Part shown: in pieces, positions 50,560 through 58,351 of the stretch
Layout: every line of letters begins with the position of its first letter
Numbering within the stretch: position 1 is the stretch's first letter
Source of the DNA: Myxococcales bacterium
GTDB lineage: Bacteria > Myxococcota > Myxococcia > Myxococcales > JAJYLH01
Reading direction: 5' to 3'
Length of the DNA stretch: 58,474 nucleotides
NCBI GenBank assembly: GCA_021787845.1
Contig: JAJYLH010000035.1
Location: 1-58,474, forward strand
The notes under the pieces: model-generated
The model's database searches: none
The model's input: only the letters and a program-made list of their open reading frames with translations
What the model was told of the DNA's origin: nothing
Program-made: the position numbers and the translations under genes

Positions 50560-51633
50560 ATGGCCAGCCGCGCGCGCCTCGACCGCCGTCTGCACGTCGC
50601 CCTGGTGGCGCCACCGTTCGTGCGGGTGCCCCCGGAGGGGTACGGCGGCACCGAGCTGGTGGTGGCCGATCTGGCGGAAGCGCTCGTGTCGTTCGGGCAT
50701 CGGGTGACGCTGTTCGCGACGGGCGACTCGGCGGTCTCCGGCTGCGAGGTGCGGTGGCTCTTTCGCCGGCCGCTGTGGCCGCCGGAGCCGGTCGCCGAGT
50801 GGAACCACGCGGTCTTCGCCGCCCACGAGGCCGCCGAGGTCGGCGCGAGCGTCATCCACTCGAACGTGCCCGCGCTGGTGGCCCTCGCCGGCTCGACGGC
50901 GCCGATGGTCCACACCGTGCATCACCCCGCCGACCGCACGCTCTGGCGCCACTACCGGGCCCATCCATTCGTCCGCTACGTCGCCATCAGCGCCCGGCAG
51001 GCGGAGCTGTCGGAGGAGGCGTGGGTGCGGCCGCCGGCGGTGGTCCACCACGGGCTGAACGTCGACCGCTATCCGGCGGGAGAGGGCGAGGCGGGCGACG
51101 CGCTCTTCCTGGGACGGCTGGACGAGGTGAAGGCGCCGCATCTCGCGCTCATGGCGGCGCGCGAGGCGGGGCTTGGCCTGCGCATCGCCGGCCGCCCGCA
51201 CGAGGGAGACTACTTCGAACGGGTGCTCGGACCCGAGCTGCGGCGGGGCGGCGGGCAGCTCATCGGCGAGGTGGGCGGCGAGGCGAAGACGCGCGCGCTG
51301 GGAAGCGCTCGGGTGCTCTTGTTCACGAGCGTCTGGGAGGAGCCGTTCGGCCTCGCGGCGATCGAGGCGATGCTCTGCGGGACCCCGGTGGTGGCGCTCC
51401 GGCGGGGAGCGCTCGGGGAAACGGTGGAGCCCGGCACGACCGGCGTCCTCGTCGACCGGCCGGAAGATTTGCCGGCGGCGATTCGGCGGGCGCTGTCGCT
51501 GTCGCGCGCGAAGGTGCGCGAGCGAGCGCGGGAGCGCTTTTCGGCGGAGCGGATGGCGCTCGGGTACCTCGCCGCCTACCGCGAGGCGCTCGAGCTGGAT
51601 CGCTGGCCGGCGAGAGCGGAGCTTCAGGCATAG
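50560..51633 (+). CDS. GT4-type glycosyltransferase
   Basis: 357 residues from an ATG right after a G-rich site (GGGGGGGAC). GT-B fold features are VALVAPPFVRVPPEGYGGTE at the start, the HVVHH-like VHTVHHPADRTLWRHY, ALFLGRLDEVKAPHLAL, and the nucleotide-sugar site FTSVWEEPFGLAAIEAMLCG followed by TPVVALRRGALGE. It transfers a sugar from an activated donor, probably in cell-surface or lipid glycosylation. It is a single gene with a repeat-filled region downstream. Donor and acceptor cannot be told. Confidence 0.9.
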   Translation: MASRARLDRRLHVALVAPPFVRVPPEGYGGTELVVADLAEALVSFGHRVTLFATGDSAVSGCEVRWLFRRPLWPPEPVAEWNHAVFAAHEAAEVGASVIHSNVPALVALAGSTAPMVHTVHHPADRTLWRHYRAHPFVRYVAISARQAELSEEAWVRPPAVVHHGLNVDRYPAGEGEAGDALFLGRLDEVKAPHLALMAAREAGLGLRIAGRPHEGDYFERVLGPELRRGGGQLIGEVGGEAKTRALGSARVLLFTSVWEEPFGLAAIEAMLCGTPVVALRRGALGETVEPGTTGVLVDRPEDLPAAIRRALSLSRAKVRERARERFSAERMALGYLAAYREALELDRWPARAELQA

Positions 51634-51711
51634 ACGGCAGCCGTCGGAGCCGGCCACGCGAGCGTCCTTAGTCGGGCGCGACGTCGTCGGCAAACCCGGA
51701 CACCGATAAGC

Positions 51712-51984
51712 GGCTATCCGGATCGCTCAGGTCGAGGACCGGATCCGGCGCGCCGCTCCCCCTCCCCAACCCCTTCCCCGCAAAGGGCGCGGGAGAGGGG
51801 CCTTACGTGTGCTTTCGCGAAGGCAGTCTTTTCCTCCCTCTCCTTGGCATCACTTGGAGCCGGACACGCAAGTGTCCGGGTATGCCGCGGCCCGGAAGAC
51901 CCGGACACTGACCTGTCCGGCTCCATCCGTTCTTTGCGGGGGACGGTCGGGGAAGGGGCGCCGCAACCCGAACGAACCGGATAG
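51712..51984 (-). repeat. repeat B, copy interrupted by a repeat A
   Basis: Bases 51712-51843 read on the minus strand match 58131-58262 on the plus strand at 121 of 132 positions without gaps. The remaining arm (TTGCGGGGGACGGTCGGGG through GGATAGCC, about 51932-51984) continues after an inserted copy of repeat A at 51856-51924. The element is palindromic, G/C-run rich, and centred on a TTCGCGAA-type core. Confidence 0.75.
51856..51924. repeat. repeat A, full copy inside repeat B
   Basis: 69 bases with the same perfect 11-base ends as the copy at 16650-16720 (GGAGCCGGACA and TGTCCGGCTCC), plus inner CGCAAGTGTCCGGGT and CCCGGACACTGACC. It interrupts the left arm of a repeat B, so it arrived later. 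Confidence 0.8.
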
Positions 51985-52051
51985 CCGGACACCGATATTT
52001 CCGGCTCCAACATCGGGGCGAGTGCGTCGAACCGGGCGGGCGCGGATGCTC

Positions 52052-53614
52052 CTACTCGCCGAGACCGCCCAGGATCCCCTTGAGCGCCTCCCGGGTGCGT
52101 CCGAGCGTCTCTTCGTGTCCCAGCGCCTGGGCCTCGTGGCGGCTCGCGCGCTCCTCGGCGGCGGCGAGCTTCTCCTGGAGCGCTGCGAGGGTCGAGGCTG
52201 TCTGATCCGCCGCGAGCTTCCGCCCCTCGATCTCCGCCGCGAGCCGCTCGACCTCGGTGCTCGCCAGCTCGTGCTCGTCCTTTTCCCGCGCGAGGGCGCC
52301 CTGGAGCGCGTCGAGCTCAGCCGATTTCGCCGCCAGGCTCTCTTCCGCCCGCGCGAGCCGAGCCTGGGCGTCGCCCGCCGCCGCGAGCTCCTCCCGGGCG
52401 CGCGAAAGCTCCTTGGAAAGCCGCGCCGCCTGTTGAGAAAACGCCTTCGCCTTCTCGACGAGCGCCCGATACGCCGCCTCGCGCTTCTCGAGCTCGTCGC
52501 GGGCCTTCGCCGCCTCCTGGGTCCGCTCGCGTTCGCGTTCCCGCAGCTCCGCCAGCTCCAGGTCCTTCTCTTGGAGCTGCTCGCGCAAGAGGGCGACCTC
52601 CCGCCGTTGCGCGTCGTCGCGGGCCTCGTCGTCCTGCCGGTTGCCGCGCGGCGCCTCGCCTGTTGCGAACCGAGCCCTCGCCTCGACCGGACTCGCGTCG
52701 GCCGCCGTCTCCACCGCCGCTGCCAGCTCCTGCTCGGAAAAATCCTCGCTCTCCAGCGCGCCCGTCTCGTCGAAATCCGCCGGCCCGGCCGCGGCCTCCT
52801 CGGAATCGTTGCCCAGCGACGCTTCGTCGTAGCCGTAGCCCTCGCCGGCGGCCGTGCTCTCGCCCGGCGAAGGTCCGTACGACGCGTCGAACGCGGCGAG
52901 CTCCTCGGGGGTCGGCGGCACCTGAAAGAGATCGAGACCGCCCTCGTCCGCCAGCAGCGCCGCCTCTCCCAGCGGATCGACCGGCTCCTCGGACGCAGGC
53001 GCGGACCCGCCGAGCGAAGACACCGCCAGCTCCTCGGCCGCGTCGAAGACCGGCGGGTCGGCGGCGAGCATTTCCTCGTCGAGCGACGCCGTCTGAGCGA
53101 TCCCCGAGCCATCCGCGGTCGCGTCGGCTCCGAGCGGCTCGTCTCCCACGAGGGTGATCGGCTCCGCGCTGTCGTCGAGCGGCATCTCGAAGCCGAGCGG
53201 CTCGTCGGCCTCGGCCGCGAGCTCCTCCGCGCCCTCCTCCAGCCCCACGAGACCGCTCGCGAGCCGCAACAGCTCTTCCGGCCGGTAGGGCTTGAGCAAG
53301 TACTCGTCCGCGCGGATCCGCAGCTTCTTGTGCTTCTCGAAATCGTCCTGACCTGCGCTCCCGCTCGTCAGGATGACGGGAGTGCTCTTGAGCTCCTCGT
53401 CCCGCTTGAGCTTCGAGCACAGGGTCCAGCCGGTCGCCGGCGCCAGCTCGACGTTGACCACGATGAGGTCCGGCCGCTCGGAGCGCGCGCGGTCGTAGCC
53501 GGCGGTCGACGAACCGATGCCCTGGGCGTCGATGCCTCGCGCGGCGGCCGCTTGGGCGACCTGCTGGACCAGCGCCTCGTCGGCGTCGATGAGGAGAATC
53601 CGCTTGCGCGTCAT
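52052..53614 (-). CDS. frzS: FrzS-like protein: pseudo-receiver plus coiled coil
   Basis: 520 residues from an ATG with AGGA upstream. The N-terminal receiver-like domain (about 4-125) reads KRILLIDADEALVQQVAQAA, RPDLIVVNVELAPATGWTLC, STPVILTSGSAGQDDFEKHK and ADEYLLKPY. The position of the phosphorylated Asp is Asn54, so it cannot be phosphorylated normally. An acidic, low-complexity linker (about 130-330) and a long C-terminal coiled coil follow. This layout and the domain sequence closely resemble FrzS, the polar protein of Myxococcus type-IV-pilus motility. No other frz genes are nearby. Confidence 0.85.
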   Translation of the reverse strand: MTRKRILLIDADEALVQQVAQAAAARGIDAQGIGSSTAGYDRARSERPDLIVVNVELAPATGWTLCSKLKRDEELKSTPVILTSGSAGQDDFEKHKKLRIRADEYLLKPYRPEELLRLASGLVGLEEGAEELAAEADEPLGFEMPLDDSAEPITLVGDEPLGADATADGSGIAQTASLDEEMLAADPPVFDAAEELAVSSLGGSAPASEEPVDPLGEAALLADEGGLDLFQVPPTPEELAAFDASYGPSPGESTAAGEGYGYDEASLGNDSEEAAAGPADFDETGALESEDFSEQELAAAVETAADASPVEARARFATGEAPRGNRQDDEARDDAQRREVALLREQLQEKDLELAELRERERERTQEAAKARDELEKREAAYRALVEKAKAFSQQAARLSKELSRAREELAAAGDAQARLARAEESLAAKSAELDALQGALAREKDEHELASTEVERLAAEIEGRKLAADQTASTLAALQEKLAAAEERASRHEAQALGHEETLGRTREALKGILGGLGE

Positions 53615-53688
53615 GGAGCGTCCTGGGGGAGCAGCGGCCGCCGGTCCGTTTCGCCGAAAGGCAGGCCGGCCGCGGGATTTGCGTTTCG

Positions 53689-53718
53689 ACTCTAGGGGGA
53701 GCTCTGGTGGGCTGTCAA
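53689..53718 (-). promoter_or_regulatory. sigma-70-like promoter for the frzS-like gene
   Basis: On the minus strand, TTGACA (53713-53718) and TAGAGT (53689-53694) are 18 bases apart, close to the vegetative consensus. Transcription would begin near 53682, leaving about 70 bases of leader. The TTGACA is part of a perfect inverted repeat (53711-53744). Confidence 0.55.
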
Positions 53719-53744
53719 ACTTCCGGGACGCCTGGTTTGACAGC
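53711..53744. promoter_or_regulatory. operator-like inverted repeat in divergent promoter region
   Basis: GCTGTCAAAC (53711-53720) and GTTTGACAGC (53735-53744) are perfect 10-base inverted repeats 14 bases apart, between the frzS-like gene and the TPR lipoprotein gene. Each arm contains an outward-facing TTGACA. The centre-to-centre spacing of 24 bases could suit a regulator dimer or pair, or the arms may simply be two -35 boxes. Confidence 0.45.
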
Positions 53745-53772
53745 GATGGCCGCGCGAGGCGAAGGTAGGCAC

Positions 53773-54870
53773 GTGCCCTCCCACCGAACGGTCCTGGTCG
53801 CCTGTGTCCTCGCCGCCTGCGCGCACGCTCGAGCTCCCGTCCCCTCGCCGGCCGCCGCCGCGCCGTCCGGCAAGGTCTTGACCGACGACTCTCTCGGCTA
53901 TTCGCTCGAGCTTCCCCGAGACATCCCGTTCCGGCAGGTGACGGGCGAGAGCATCGCGGCGGTGAGCGAGAACGGAATCGTGGTCCGCGTGTTCCCGCTC
54001 TTCCTCGCGCGGAGCGCAACCGCGCCCGCCTGCTGGGAGCGCTTGCTCCAGGCGGGAGTGCTGCCGCCCCAGATGGTGTCGCCGCCGAAGGACGCGACCC
54101 GCCTTGGCGACGAGGCGCCGCGAGGGCTGCCCATCCGCGGCGGCGGCCGGCTCTACGTCAGCGTCTTTCCACGAGCCGACCGGTGCCTGGTGCTGGCGGT
54201 CGACTCGGTTCCGATCGGCAAGGTGTCCGACGGCGCCGTCGCCGAGGTCGCCGAGCTCGCGAGGCGCACCTTCCGCACGCGGAGCCCCGCGGCGCGGTTT
54301 AGGCCGAGCCTCTTGCTCGCCGCGGGTTGGCAGTTGCTCGAAGCGGGCGAGGACCTCTCCGCGCTCGCGCGGTTCGAGAAGGCGCTGAAGCTCGACCCGA
54401 GCCTGGAGAGGGCACATCTGGGCGCGGGGCTCGCGGCCTTCTACGCTGGAAAGGGGCACGAGAAGGAGGCGGTCGCCGAGCTGACGAAGGTGCTCCAAGC
54501 CCGCCGGCCGCCGGCGGGGCTCGGCCGCCTCTGGGAGGTCCGCGAGTACCGGGAAGCGCTGATGGACCTCGGGCTCGCGTACGCGTCGCTCAAGGAGTAC
54601 GGCCCTGCCGAAGACCGGCTGATGGAGGCCTCGGACCGCTATCCGCACGACGCGGTGGTCCAATACAACCTGGCCTGCGTCTTCGCGCTGTCCGGCCAGC
54701 CGAGCGACGCGCTGGACGAGCTCGAACGCGCGCTGACGCGGGATCCGTCGCTCGTGGCGCAGGCGCAGGAGGATCACGATCTCGCGAGCGTGCGCGCCTC
54801 GCCCCGGTTCCAGAAGGCGGTGGCCGCGGCGAAGCGCGCTTTGCCGAATGCGCCCGCAAAAGGCGATTGA
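53773..54870 (+). CDS. TPR lipoprotein
   Basis: 365 residues from a GTG with AAGG eight bases upstream; an ATG nine codons earlier (53746) is possible. A compact signal ends VLAAC (Cys16). The first 190 residues hold a strand-rich domain (DDSLGYSLELPRDIPFRQV; GGGRLYVSVFPRADRCLVLA). TPR repeats follow (FEKALKLDPSLERAHLGAGL; YNLACVFALSGQPSDALDEL). It is probably an outer-membrane-tethered scaffold. The crp-like gene begins 79 bases downstream in the same direction, so they may be co-transcribed. Confidence 0.78.
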   Translation: MPSHRTVLVACVLAACAHARAPVPSPAAAAPSGKVLTDDSLGYSLELPRDIPFRQVTGESIAAVSENGIVVRVFPLFLARSATAPACWERLLQAGVLPPQMVSPPKDATRLGDEAPRGLPIRGGGRLYVSVFPRADRCLVLAVDSVPIGKVSDGAVAEVAELARRTFRTRSPAARFRPSLLLAAGWQLLEAGEDLSALARFEKALKLDPSLERAHLGAGLAAFYAGKGHEKEAVAELTKVLQARRPPAGLGRLWEVREYREALMDLGLAYASLKEYGPAEDRLMEASDRYPHDAVVQYNLACVFALSGQPSDALDELERALTRDPSLVAQAQEDHDLASVRASPRFQKAVAAAKRALPNAPAKGD

Positions 54871-54948
54871 CCGGCGCCCGGCGCCCCGCTAGGTTTTTCT
54901 CGTCCTTCCGACGAACGAGGGCGCGAGCCGAGAGGCGGCGAGATTCCC

Positions 54949-55635
54949 ATGACGATCGACGAGAGCACGCGGTACCTGGAGAAGGTCGGCATCTTCCAGG
55001 ACCTGAGCCCGAACGACCTGCGCGAGCTGGCGGCGCGGATGCAGTCGCGCGGCTTCGCGGCCGGCGCGGTGATCGTGAGCGAGTCGGACCCGGGCGACTC
55101 GCTCTTCATCCTCACGAGCGGTCGGGTGAAGGTGGTCCTGCATGGCGAGACCGGCCGCGAGATCATCCTGTCGACGTTCCGCACGGGCGAGCTCTTCGGC
55201 GAGATGAGCCTCTTGGACCACCAGCCGCGCTCGGCGAGCGTCATCGCCATCGAGCCGACGCAGGCGCTGGTCCTCGAGCGCACCTCGTTCGAGCGTCACC
55301 TGCAAGCGCATCCCGACGCCGCGCTCGCGATTCTCGCGGAGATGAGCCGGCGGCTGCGCCAGGCCGACCGGGTGATCGGGAACCTCGCCCTGCTCGACGT
55401 CTACGGCCGGGTCGCGCGCCTCCTGAAGGACATGGCGGAAAAGGAGGGCGTCGAGACCGAGGACGGCGTGCTCATCCGCCAGCGGCCGACGCAGGCCGAC
55501 CTCGGCTCGATGATCGGCACGAGCCGGGAGACGGTCAGCCGCGCGCTCAACGATTTCGTCCGCCGCGGCCTCATCGTCATGACCGGGAAGCAGATTCTCT
55601 TGCGCCGCGCGTTCGACCTCGCGGTCGACGAATGA
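54949..55635 (+). CDS. Crp/Fnr family transcriptional regulator
   Basis: 228 residues. The cyclic-nucleotide-binding fold (about 10-120) shows IFQDLSPNDLRELAARM, GDSLFILTSGRVKVVLHGE, GELFGEMSLLDHQPRSASV and EPTQALVLERTSFERHL. The DNA-binding part has YGRVARLLKDMAEKEG and the helix-turn-helix TQADLGSMIGTSRETVSRAL followed by DFVRRGLIVMTGKQ. No Fnr-type cysteines are present, so a nucleotide ligand is more likely than an iron-sulphur cluster. Its stop overlaps the pgl start (ATGA), suggesting it controls or is co-regulated with the NADPH genes downstream. Confidence 0.93.
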   Translation: MTIDESTRYLEKVGIFQDLSPNDLRELAARMQSRGFAAGAVIVSESDPGDSLFILTSGRVKVVLHGETGREIILSTFRTGELFGEMSLLDHQPRSASVIAIEPTQALVLERTSFERHLQAHPDAALAILAEMSRRLRQADRVIGNLALLDVYGRVARLLKDMAEKEGVETEDGVLIRQRPTQADLGSMIGTSRETVSRALNDFVRRGLIVMTGKQILLRRAFDLAVDE

Positions 55636-56348
55636 GCGGTCGAGAGCCGAAGCCGATGACGCGTCGCCTCGTGGTGTCGAAGGAGCCCTTGGCCGAGGCG
55701 GCACGCTTGCTTTGCGAGGCGCTGGCGGCGGTCGATGCCGAACAGGGATTCGCGCGGCTCGCCATCGCGGGGGGCTCGGCGGCGAAGGTGATGGGCGAGC
55801 TGCCGCCCCTGTTGCCCGAGGGCGTCGGCATGCGGCTGCGCCTGACCTGGGTCGACGAGCGCTGCGTCGATGTCGACGACGCCGAATCGAACCGAGGCAC
55901 CGCCTACCGCCACGGCTGGCTCTCGTCGGACCGCGAGCTGTCCTGCGAGCTGCCGCTGTGGGAGGACGGCGACACGCCCGAGCTCGCGACGAGCCGGTTC
56001 GTCGAGCGCTTCGAGAAAAACTTCGCCGGGCGCCTGGACGTGACGCTTCTCGGCATCGGTCCCGACGGACACATCGCGTCGCTCTTTCCCGGCCATCCCG
56101 CGTGCCTGTCGACCGCGCCCATCGCGCACGTGCCGGACAGCCCCAAGCCGCCACCCGGGCGCATGACGTTGACCCTGCCGACGTTGCGGTCCGCACGCAC
56201 GCACGTCTTGTACGCCGTCGGAGAGCAGAAGCGCTCTGCTCTACTTCGAGTGATCTCGGGTGACGAAAGCGCCCTCGCCAACCAACTCGCCGGAGAGCTG
56301 GTGATCGTGACCGACCTCGCCCTGGAGGATCCATGCCTATCCGCTTGA
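55632..56348 (+). CDS. pgl: 6-phosphogluconolactonase
   Basis: 238-residue enzyme of the oxidative pentose phosphate pathway that hydrolyses 6-phosphogluconolactone. Family motifs are ARLAIAGGSAAKVMGELPPL, LTWVDERCVDVDDAESNRG, TLLGIGPDGHIASLFPGHPA and RMTLTLPTLRSARTHVLYA. Its ATG overlaps the regulator's stop by four bases. The next gene (gnd) performs the following step, 112 bases on. No glucose-6-phosphate dehydrogenase gene is in the window. Confidence 0.93.
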   Translation: MSGREPKPMTRRLVVSKEPLAEAARLLCEALAAVDAEQGFARLAIAGGSAAKVMGELPPLLPEGVGMRLRLTWVDERCVDVDDAESNRGTAYRHGWLSSDRELSCELPLWEDGDTPELATSRFVERFEKNFAGRLDVTLLGIGPDGHIASLFPGHPACLSTAPIAHVPDSPKPPPGRMTLTLPTLRSARTHVLYAVGEQKRSALLRVISGDESALANQLAGELVIVTDLALEDPCLSA

Positions 56349-56460
56349 CGCGCTTGCCCCGATGTTGGAGCCGGGCTGAGCGCGGAAACGGCGGGGGACG
56401 AGCCCCCGTCCTACAACGATCGACCGGCAAGCGTGTGAACGGACAGGCATGGGAGAAACG

Positions 56461-57873
56461 ATGAGCGACCTGCGGGACGTGGCGATTGTCGGGCTCGGAG
56501 TGATGGGCGCGAACCTCGCGCGCAACTTCGCCTCGCGCGGGCTTTCGGTCGCGGGCTACGACCTGCATCCGGAGGCCGGCGCGAAGCTCGCCGGCGAGCA
56601 CCCGGAAGCGAAGGCGTACGTCGCGACGAGCCTCGCCGACCTGGTCCAGCACCTGGAGCGACCGCGGCGAATCGTGCTGCTCGTCAACGCCGGCAGGCCG
56701 GTCGACGCGGTTCTCGACGGGCTCGACCCGCTCCTCGAGGAAGACGACATCGTCGTCGACGGGGGCAACAGCCACTTCACCGACACCGACCGGCGGCAAG
56801 CGCGGTCGAAGGCGCGGCCGTGGCGGTTCATGGGGATGGGCGTGTCGGGGGGGAGCGAAGGCGCCCTGCGCGGACCGGCGCTGATGCCCGGCGGCGACCG
56901 CGAGGCGTGGGAGCGGATGAAGCCCGCGCTCGAAGCCATCGCCGCCCGGTCGAAGAGCGGCGTCTGCGTCACCTACTGCGGGAGCGGCAGCGCCGGCCAC
57001 TTCGTCAAGATGGTCCACAACGGCATCGAGTACGGGGACATGCAGCTCATCGCCGAGGTGGCGATGCTCTTGCGCGAGGGGCTCTACCTGCCCCCGGCGG
57101 ACGTGAGCGACGTGTTCGCCGAGTGGAACCGCGGCGACCTCGAGAGCTACCTCGTCGAAATCACGGCCGACATCTTCCGCACGCCCGACCCGAAGAGACC
57201 GGGCGGCCTGCTGCTCGACGCGATCGAGGACGTCGCGGGACAGAAGGGCACCGGCCGCTGGACGGTGATGGAGGCGGCGGAAAAGGGCCTCCCGGTGCCG
57301 ACGATGGCGTGCGCGGTCGAAGCGCGGGGGATGAGCACGGCGAAGGCGCTCCGGCAGAAGGCGGCCGCTCTCTTCGAACCGCGGCGGTCGCCCCTCTTGG
57401 GGGTGAGCGCGCAGGACCTCGGCGATGCGCTCTACTCCTCCAAGGTGGCGAGCTACACGCAGGGCTTCGCGATGCTCTCCGCCGCGAGCGACGAGCACGG
57501 CTACGGCATCGACCTCGCCGAGGTCGCGCGGATCTGGACGGCGGGCTGCATCATCCGGGCGAAGCTCTTGGACCGTATCCGCGAGGCGTTCCGGAGCTCG
57601 CCGGCGCCGGAGCTGCTCGCGCTCGCGCCGGACTTCGTCGACGACCTGAAGGAGCGCCGCAAGGGCTGGCGCCGGGTGGTCTCCGCCGCGCTCGCCGCCG
57701 GCTACGCGATTCCCGGCCTCGCCACGAGCCTGACCTGGTTCGATACCCTCTGCGCGGCCCGCGGCACCGCGAGCCTCATCCAAGCCCAGCGCGACTACTT
57801 CGGCTCCCACACCTACGCCCGCGTCGAGGCGCCGGAGACCTTCGTCCACACCGACTGGCCGCATTTCGGGTAG
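56461..57873 (+). CDS. gnd: 6-phosphogluconate dehydrogenase (decarboxylating)
   Basis: 470 residues that oxidise and decarboxylate 6-phosphogluconate to ribulose-5-phosphate, giving NADPH. The Rossmann start is VAIVGLGVMGANLARNFASR. Substrate motifs are VDGGNSHFTDTDRR, MGMGVSGGSEGALRGPALMPGG, HFVKMVHNGIEYGDMQLIAE and KGTGRWTVMEAAEKG. The C terminus ends RDYFGSHTYARV. The length matches the long dimeric type. The ATG at 56461 is preferred because GGAG lies five bases upstream; an ATG at 56449 overlaps that site. It closes the crp-pgl-gnd unit. Confidence 0.95.
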   Translation: MSDLRDVAIVGLGVMGANLARNFASRGLSVAGYDLHPEAGAKLAGEHPEAKAYVATSLADLVQHLERPRRIVLLVNAGRPVDAVLDGLDPLLEEDDIVVDGGNSHFTDTDRRQARSKARPWRFMGMGVSGGSEGALRGPALMPGGDREAWERMKPALEAIAARSKSGVCVTYCGSGSAGHFVKMVHNGIEYGDMQLIAEVAMLLREGLYLPPADVSDVFAEWNRGDLESYLVEITADIFRTPDPKRPGGLLLDAIEDVAGQKGTGRWTVMEAAEKGLPVPTMACAVEARGMSTAKALRQKAAALFEPRRSPLLGVSAQDLGDALYSSKVASYTQGFAMLSAASDEHGYGIDLAEVARIWTAGCIIRAKLLDRIREAFRSSPAPELLALAPDFVDDLKERRKGWRRVVSAALAAGYAIPGLATSLTWFDTLCAARGTASLIQAQRDYFGSHTYARVEAPETFVHTDWPHFG

Positions 57874-57924
57874 CGCTCGCGCTCACACTTGGGGACCCTT
57901 AGTAGGCAGCCCCGGAAGTTCGCT

Positions 57925-57947
57925 AACGGAATCGACGGCTCCGTTTT
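57925..57947 (+). terminator. weak intrinsic terminator after gnd
   Basis: AACGGA and TCCGTT can pair around a nine-base loop and are followed by TTTT, about 50 bases after the gnd stop. The stem is short, so efficiency is uncertain. Confidence 0.35.
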
Positions 57948-57982
57948 CGCGACGCGCGACGGCTTGAGCCGCGTGGCGTCAG

Positions 57983-58073
57983 CCCGCGGTAGCCGCCAAG
58001 ACCGCGGGCTCCGGCACAGCTTCGCTTCGCCGAGCGAGGCGCCGACCCCCGCGGTAGCCAGCAAAACCGCGGG
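57983..58073. repeat. two CCCGCGGT/ACCGCGGG hairpin repeats
   Basis: CCCGCGGT pairs with ACCGCGGG at 57983-58008 and again at 58048-58073. Both have ten-base loops of near-identical sequence (AGCCGCCAAG, AGCCAGCAAA) and both are followed by CTCCGGCAC. The two copies are 65 bases apart. Confidence 0.65.
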
Positions 58074-58096
58074 CTCCGGCACGCGCTGCGACGGCG

Positions 58097-58262
58097 CCCC
58101 CCTCCCCGACCCTCCCCCGCCAAGAACGCGGGAGAGGGAGGAAAAGACTGCCTTCGCGAAGGCACACGCAAGGCCCCTCTCCCGCGCCCTTTGCGGGGGA
58201 GGGGTCGGGGAGGGGGAGCGTGGCGCCGGATCCGGTCGGCAACCTGAGCGAAGCGGATAGCC
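58097..58262 (+). repeat. repeat B, uninterrupted copy
   Basis: A palindromic element whose arms CCCCTCCCCGACC (58099-58111) and GGTCGGGGAGGGG (58203-58215) flank a core with TGCCTTCGCGAAGGCA. The segment 58131-58262 matches 51712-51843 in inverted orientation at about 92% without gaps. Confidence 0.75.
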
Positions 58263-58266
58263 TGTA

Positions 58267-58348
58267 ACGCGTCTTCCGAGCTCCCCACGCCTTGGAGAGT
58301 CCGAAAAACGCGTCTTCCGAGCTTCCCACGCCTTGGAGAGTCCGAAAA
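58267..58348. repeat. two 41-base tandem repeats
   Basis: The unit beginning ACGCGTCTTCCGAGCT and ending GAGAGTCCGAAAA occurs twice head to tail (58267-58307, 58308-58348) with one difference. It ends directly before the putative IS21 terminus. Confidence 0.75.
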
Positions 58349-58351
58349 ACG

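Larger units (their letters stand above)
51634..52051. other. repeat-filled convergent intergenic region
   Basis: 418 bases between the convergent glycosyltransferase and frzS-like genes. Nearly all of it is repeat: a left part of repeat A (51646-51711), a reversed repeat B (51712-51843 continuing at about 51932-51984), a full repeat A (51856-51924) inside it, and the right end of a repeat A (51985-52008). No gene is seen. Confidence 0.65.

Noticed and set aside
54327-55631. Long upstream extension of the pgl frame
   Set aside because: It reads through the TPR lipoprotein and crp-like genes out of frame. The ATGA overlap at 55632 defines the start.
58267-58348. CRISPR array
   Set aside because: Only two units, directly adjacent with no spacers, and no cas genes.
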